64,000 nt of DNA, taken from positions 5,394,001 through 5,458,000 of the forward strand of contig NZ_AP022613.1 of NCBI RefSeq assembly GCF_010730195.1, read 5' to 3'. Of the stretch, positions 60,107-64,000 are shown piece by piece. Position 1 is the first letter of the stretch, and each line of letters begins with the position of its first letter. This DNA is from Mycobacterium conspicuum. GTDB lineage: Bacteria > Actinomycetota > Actinomycetes > Mycobacteriales > Mycobacteriaceae. Both the position numbers and the translations under genes were made by a program. The notes under the pieces are model-generated. The model saw nothing but the letters and a program-made list of their open reading frames with translations. It was not told the origin of the DNA and did not search any database.

Positions 60107-62611
60107 ATGATTGCGTCGGCGGCTGCCCGCTTCAAGATTCTGAATGTGCGTTACGCGCTCGCGCACTGGAAGCGATCGTTGAGCTGCGTGGTGGCGGTGA
60201 TGATCGGCACCGCCCTGCTGGTGGCGATCGGCGGCATCTACGGGTCGCTGACGAAATCGGTGGCGACGATGTCCGAAGACCTCTACGGCAAAGCCGCGTT
60301 CGAGGTCACCGGCGTCGCGGACAGCGGGCTGACCGAATCACTGGTGACCGAGCTGCGCGGAGTCGACGGGGTGGCCGCCGCGGAACCGATCGTGAAAGCC
60401 ACCATCAACGTACCCCGCTCCGGCACAACACTATTGGGAGTCAGCTCCAACTTGCGGGTCCTGGACAACCGGGTGGGCAACGAGCTCGTCCAGCAGGCCG
60501 AGCAGGACAAGTCGCACGGCTCACTGGCCGACGGCGCGGTCGCCGGTCCCGGCCTGGCCACGGCGGCGGGCGGCACCGTCGACCTCAACTCGGTGCCCGT
60601 CAAAGTCGTGTTCGTGCCCAAGGGAGATCTCGCCGAAAAATACAACTCCGGCGACTACCTCATCGTGCCGCTACCGATGGCCCAGCAGTTCCTGCACCAG
60701 CCCGGCCGAGTGAGCTCCGTGTTCATCGTGGCCAAACCCGGCGCCGATCTGGGGACGTTGAACGCCGCACTGGTGCGGGTGGTGGACCACCGGGCAGTGG
60801 TCGCCGAGCCGCAGTTCCGGGTGACCCAGGCCGACAACTCCGTCTCGCTGACCCGGGACACATTGCTTCTGGTCGGTTCGATCGCGCTCGTGGTGGCCAT
60901 GTTCATCGTCTTCAACACGATGAACATGGCGGTGGTGCAACGCAAGCCGATGATCGCCACACTGCGGGCGCTGGGTGCCCGGCGCGGCCAACTTGCCAGG
61001 GACTTGCTGCTCGAGGTCGCGGTGATGGGATTTTTGGGCGGCTGCGCTGGGGCGCCGCTGGGCGCGCTGCTGAGCTACTTCGCGATAAAGCGGCTGCCGC
61101 CGTTGATGTTGCAGTCGGTGGATGTCAAACCGCAATTCTTCTTTCCCGGGGGCGCGGTCGTAGTGGTAATAGCGCTGGGCGTCGTCGCCTGCGTGTTGGG
61201 TGCCGCCTGGCCCGCGCTTGTCGTGTTCAAGGCGTCGCCCATCTCCGCGATGCGCCCCGCGGAGCTGGAAAGCCTGGGCGCCGACCGTACCAAGCCGAAC
61301 TGGGCGGGAGTCGTGCTCGGCGCAACGCTGACCGTCGCGGCGTTTCTGAGCGCGATCCGGCTGCACGACGAAATCGCCTTTGCTGGTGGCGTTTTGGTCT
61401 TGATTGGCATACTGCTGCTGTGCTGGGCGCTCGGCCCCTTGCTGGTGGCGGCCAGCGGCAAACTCGCGGCGACGATGGGGCCCAGTGGGCAGGTCAGCAG
61501 GTCGACGATGACTCAATCCGCCAAACGGACGTGGGCCAACGTGATGATCGTGACGATCGCGGTCGCGCTGGGCAGCGTCACCAACGGTGTGTTGTCGAAC
61601 GTGGTGGACTCCACCGGTAACTTCTTCGCCCCGCTGGCCAAAGCGGACGTATACGTGTCCACCACGGCGAAAGACGTTGTCCCTGTGGGCCCGATAGTCC
61701 CGGTAGGGGTCGACGAGCAGCTGCGACAGATCCCGGGCGTAGCCTCGGTGATTCCGGTGCAGTACGCCTTCGTGAACGTCGGCAACGACCGAGTTCTGGT
61801 GGTCGGCGGCGCGTCCGGCACGGTTACGCCCGCGTTCTCCGCGATGAACCCGTCGGTGCGGGCCAAGGTGGCGGTGGGCGACGGTGCCGTGGTGTCTCGC
61901 CAGCTTGCGCGCCGCTTGCACCGCGGCGTTGGAGACGAGCTGACGCTGAGCACGCCCTCCGGTGAGCGATCGGTGCACATCCTCGAGGTGGTCGACTATC
62001 TCACCTCGGAGCGGGGCATGATCGCGCTCTCCCTGCCGACCATGCAGACGTGGTTCCAGCGCGACGGCGCGACCTACCTGGAGGTCCATGTCGACGCCCC
62101 GAAGGATGCGGGCAGGGTGTTGCGTCAGGCCGAGAAGATCGCCGCCGCAAAGGATTTGTTCGCCTACAGCGGGCAGGACGCGGTGGACTCGGGGAAGGCA
62201 GCGGTCGCCCAGATGGGGTCGCTGGCGGTATTCGTCCAGTGGATCGTGGCGCTGTTGGCAGCGATGGCCCTGTTCAACGCGTTCATGATCTCGGTGATCG
62301 AGCGCAGGCGCGAGATCGGGGTGCTACGCGCCATGGGCGCATCGCGCGCGTACATCGCCAAATCAATCCTGGTCGAGTCGAGCAGTGTCGCGCTGCTGGG
62401 CGGCGTTCTGGGGCTGTTGACCAGCCTGGTGGTGCACCGTCTGGGCACCTTGATCATGAGCACGGTGACGGCCATGACGGTGCGGTTTTCGGTGTCGCCC
62501 GTCGACTTATTGAGCCTGTTGGTCGCGGTAATCCTGTGCTGGAGTGGCGCATTGCTGCCCGCGTCGCGGGCGGCGAAATCGACAATCGTGGACGCGCTGG
62601 AAGTGGAGTAG
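60107..62611 (+). CDS. FtsX-like ABC permease, exporter type
   Basis: 834 residues with two FtsX modules. N-terminal helix (LSCVVAVMIGTALLVAIGGIYG), a MacB-like periplasmic domain (residues ~50-240), helices at ~260-290 (LLLVGSIALVVAMFIVFNTM), ~310-335 and ~350-375, further ones after ~400, and the second half with SVIERRREIGVLRAMGASRAYIAKSILVES (blocks) near 710-735. DevC/MacB-type permeases export lipids, peptides or small compounds by mechanotransmission. Follows the ATPase by 17 bp. Confidence 0.9.
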   Translation: MIASAAARFKILNVRYALAHWKRSLSCVVAVMIGTALLVAIGGIYGSLTKSVATMSEDLYGKAAFEVTGVADSGLTESLVTELRGVDGVAAAEPIVKATINVPRSGTTLLGVSSNLRVLDNRVGNELVQQAEQDKSHGSLADGAVAGPGLATAAGGTVDLNSVPVKVVFVPKGDLAEKYNSGDYLIVPLPMAQQFLHQPGRVSSVFIVAKPGADLGTLNAALVRVVDHRAVVAEPQFRVTQADNSVSLTRDTLLLVGSIALVVAMFIVFNTMNMAVVQRKPMIATLRALGARRGQLARDLLLEVAVMGFLGGCAGAPLGALLSYFAIKRLPPLMLQSVDVKPQFFFPGGAVVVVIALGVVACVLGAAWPALVVFKASPISAMRPAELESLGADRTKPNWAGVVLGATLTVAAFLSAIRLHDEIAFAGGVLVLIGILLLCWALGPLLVAASGKLAATMGPSGQVSRSTMTQSAKRTWANVMIVTIAVALGSVTNGVLSNVVDSTGNFFAPLAKADVYVSTTAKDVVPVGPIVPVGVDEQLRQIPGVASVIPVQYAFVNVGNDRVLVVGGASGTVTPAFSAMNPSVRAKVAVGDGAVVSRQLARRLHRGVGDELTLSTPSGERSVHILEVVDYLTSERGMIALSLPTMQTWFQRDGATYLEVHVDAPKDAGRVLRQAEKIAAAKDLFAYSGQDAVDSGKAAVAQMGSLAVFVQWIVALLAAMALFNAFMISVIERRREIGVLRAMGASRAYIAKSILVESSSVALLGGVLGLLTSLVVHRLGTLIMSTVTAMTVRFSVSPVDLLSLLVAVILCWSGALLPASRAAKSTIVDALEVE

Positions 62612-62613
62612 CT

Positions 62614-63690
62614 GTGGGGGATTACAAACTGGCGACCGAACCCACCGGGCTCACACGCTTCCTGCGCATGCCGCCTGAGGAGCGGTTGGCATGGGTGCGA
62701 AGCTCCGAAGGTATCACCGCACCGGGCACGAGGCGGCTGGCCCGGTTTCTGGCGTTCGCGCGCCCGAGGACATGCATCCCGGGGATGTTGGCCTTTTATT
62801 TCGCGACGGTGGTGTGTGGCGGGGTGCCGGTCGCCGACCTGATCGTGGGAATGGTGGTGTCCTACCACATCGCCGCGATCGCGAACTTGTACAACATGTA
62901 CACCGACATCGAGGAGGACAACGAGAACATCCCCGTACGGGTTCTAGACCTTGGTCTCTACGGCAGGGCCCGCCTGCTTCGTGATACCCATCTGCTGACC
63001 GCGGGCGTCTTTTTGCTTTCACTGCTTGTCAATTGGTACTTCGCCGCGCTGACTCTGCTGGCTCTGATCGGATGTCAGCAATACTCTTTCCCGCCGTTTC
63101 GGATGAAGGCGAGGCCGCGCGTCGGGATCCTGTACTTCGCCAACGCAGTTGCCTATCCCTACCTCAGCGCGGCACTTGCCGCGCCAGAAAAGCTGCGCGT
63201 CTTCGGCAAAGAGGAGTACACCGCCCTCGCGGTCTACTTGTTTTTCTGGTTCTGCGCCAAGGGCCTGATCAAAAACGTGCCGGATTACGACGGGGACCGA
63301 CGGGCGAATTTGGCGACGTCGGCGACGTTGAGCGCCAGCAGGCGCCACGCGGCGATCATCGCCGCCGTAGCGACCGTGCTCGTTTACGCCGCTGTCACCG
63401 TCCCGGTGGCCTTCGGCTTCATCGGGGGAAAGTATTTGATCGCCGTGCTGTGGCTGCCGGTCGCTTCGTTCCAAGCTTGGCGCCTGGTGTACGAGTCTGA
63501 CCAGAAGTCGTGGAACGACATGCTGCGCGACGACATGTTCGTCTCCGTGGGGTATCTCTCGACGCTCATCCTGATCGAACGCATCTCTTTCATCGCCGTC
63601 ACGGTGGTATTCGCGGGGTTCGCCGTGATGCTGCTCTGCGACTGGCTGGGGTTGGACACCAGACGGAGAGAAGACTTCGAGTTGCCATGA
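62614..63690 (+). CDS. UbiA-family prenyltransferase
   Basis: 358 residues from a GTG 2 bp after the permease stop; the frame before is a shadow. Multi-pass protein with the first Asp motif NLYNMYTDIEEDNENIPVRV (N-x3-D-xx-E-D) and the second KNVPDYDGDRRANLATS (D-x-D-G-D-R), characteristic of Mg-dependent intramembrane prenyl transfer. About eight or nine helices, e.g. GMLAFYFATVVCGGVPVADL and HAAIIAAVATVLVYAAVTVP. The prenyl acceptor is unknown; it may be an aromatic or quinone-like compound. No Mtb counterpart at this site. Confidence 0.9.
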   Translation: MGDYKLATEPTGLTRFLRMPPEERLAWVRSSEGITAPGTRRLARFLAFARPRTCIPGMLAFYFATVVCGGVPVADLIVGMVVSYHIAAIANLYNMYTDIEEDNENIPVRVLDLGLYGRARLLRDTHLLTAGVFLLSLLVNWYFAALTLLALIGCQQYSFPPFRMKARPRVGILYFANAVAYPYLSAALAAPEKLRVFGKEEYTALAVYLFFWFCAKGLIKNVPDYDGDRRANLATSATLSASRRHAAIIAAVATVLVYAAVTVPVAFGFIGGKYLIAVLWLPVASFQAWRLVYESDQKSWNDMLRDDMFVSVGYLSTLILIERISFIAVTVVFAGFAVMLLCDWLGLDTRRREDFELP

Positions 63691-64000
63691 GAATCGACTT
63701 CGACCTCTCCCGAAACGAATTGCATCTCGGTCCACTGCCAGGAGTGCAGAGGGTCCTCGATTCGAGTGCCGCCAGCCTGAACCGCTACCCCGCGGACGCC
63801 GGCATCGCGCGGCTGGTGGAGCAGATCAGCGCGTTGCACGACGTGCCGCGCGACCAGGTGGTCGTAGGGGCGGGAAGTGTCGGCGTGCTCGACGCCCTCC
63901 TACACGCGCGACCGCAGGTCAACACCTCAACAGCGTTCGGAACGCCCACTTTTGACGAATACGCGGCGCTCGTGACACGCGCCGGCGGCAACTGCGCCGC
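63687..64000 (+). CDS. HisC-like PLP aminotransferase (3' end outside window)
   Basis: 104 residues visible, ATG overlapping the UbiA stop (ATGA). FDLSRNELHLGPLPGVQRVL, ASLNRYPADAGIARLVEQIS and VVVGAGSVGVLDALLH fit the N-terminal domain of class I/II aminotransferases of the histidinol-phosphate type (cofactor phosphate motif GAGSxGVLDALL). The active-site Lys would lie beyond the edge. It is translationally coupled to UbiA, so the amine or amino acid it makes is probably linked to the prenylated product. Confidence 0.8.
   Translation, partial: MRIDFDLSRNELHLGPLPGVQRVLDSSAASLNRYPADAGIARLVEQISALHDVPRDQVVVGAGSVGVLDALLHARPQVNTSTAFGTPTFDEYAALVTRAGGNCA

Overview
The window is high-GC DNA from a slow-growing Mycobacterium that is related to, but not part of, the M. 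tuberculosis (Mtb) complex. It carries PE_PGRS and PPE genes, a WhiB4 regulator, mycothiol- and F420-type enzymes, and a gene order that follows Mtb Rv3651 to Rv3695 closely. Rv numbers below are assignments by remembered protein similarity and synteny, not by database search. Coordinates come from reading frames; starts were chosen by family length, coupling to the upstream gene, or Shine-Dalgarno (SD) / leaderless -10 signals.

Layout. 1-2.5 kb: a PE_PGRS gene, truncated by the window edge and split by a frameshift. 3-8.6 kb: a triple-sensor protein (Rv3651 type) facing a seven-gene Flp/Tad pilus locus ending in ssd. 8.6-10.2 kb: two structured RNAs, 6C (B11) on the minus strand and an Ms1/MTS2823-like RNA on the plus strand, flanking a HAD phosphatase. 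11-16 kb: the dppABCD peptide/heme importer. 16-35 kb: a conserved core with acs, a secreted protease, ephE, marP, a CoA pyrophosphatase, a thioredoxin, nth, crp, an MBL hydrolase/RidA/DUF4177 operon, bagAB, whiB4, ponA2, a phosphoesterase and cds1.

35.2-36.8 kb: a tRNA-Pro(CGG) followed by a small AT-richer island with one AAA+ ATPase, bounded by broken copies of the tRNA 3' end. 36.9-49.2 kb is mostly accessory relative to Mtb: two DUF732 proteins, DUF4193, a membrane protein, a TetR/MDMPI divergent pair with two operators, rsfB, and a complete stressosome operon (RsbR, RsbS, RsbT, an RsbX-like phosphatase, and a five-domain RsbU-PAS-GAF-PP2C-kinase protein). A heme-oxygenase-like enzyme, a CDGSH protein, a methyltransferase, a DJ-1/PfpI protein and an F420-type enzyme follow. 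49.2-57.3 kb returns to the Mtb order: YqeY, then a DUF4129/DUF4350/MoxR/DUF58/SpoIIM/RDD envelope cluster.

57.4-64 kb holds the most unusual locus. Two tandem IdeR-like iron boxes and a 22-codon leader ORF precede a PPE37-like gene. It is followed without gaps by a truncated flavoprotein gene, a MacB-type ABC exporter, a UbiA prenyltransferase and a HisC-like aminotransferase that runs off the window. This looks like an iron-regulated biosynthesis and export operon.

A family of 54-55 bp tandem repeats sharing a 35-bp core occurs at three intergenic sites (11.0, 21.3 and 56.2 kb). Several genes have a -10 hexamer exactly 6-7 nt before the start codon, which predicts leaderless transcripts.
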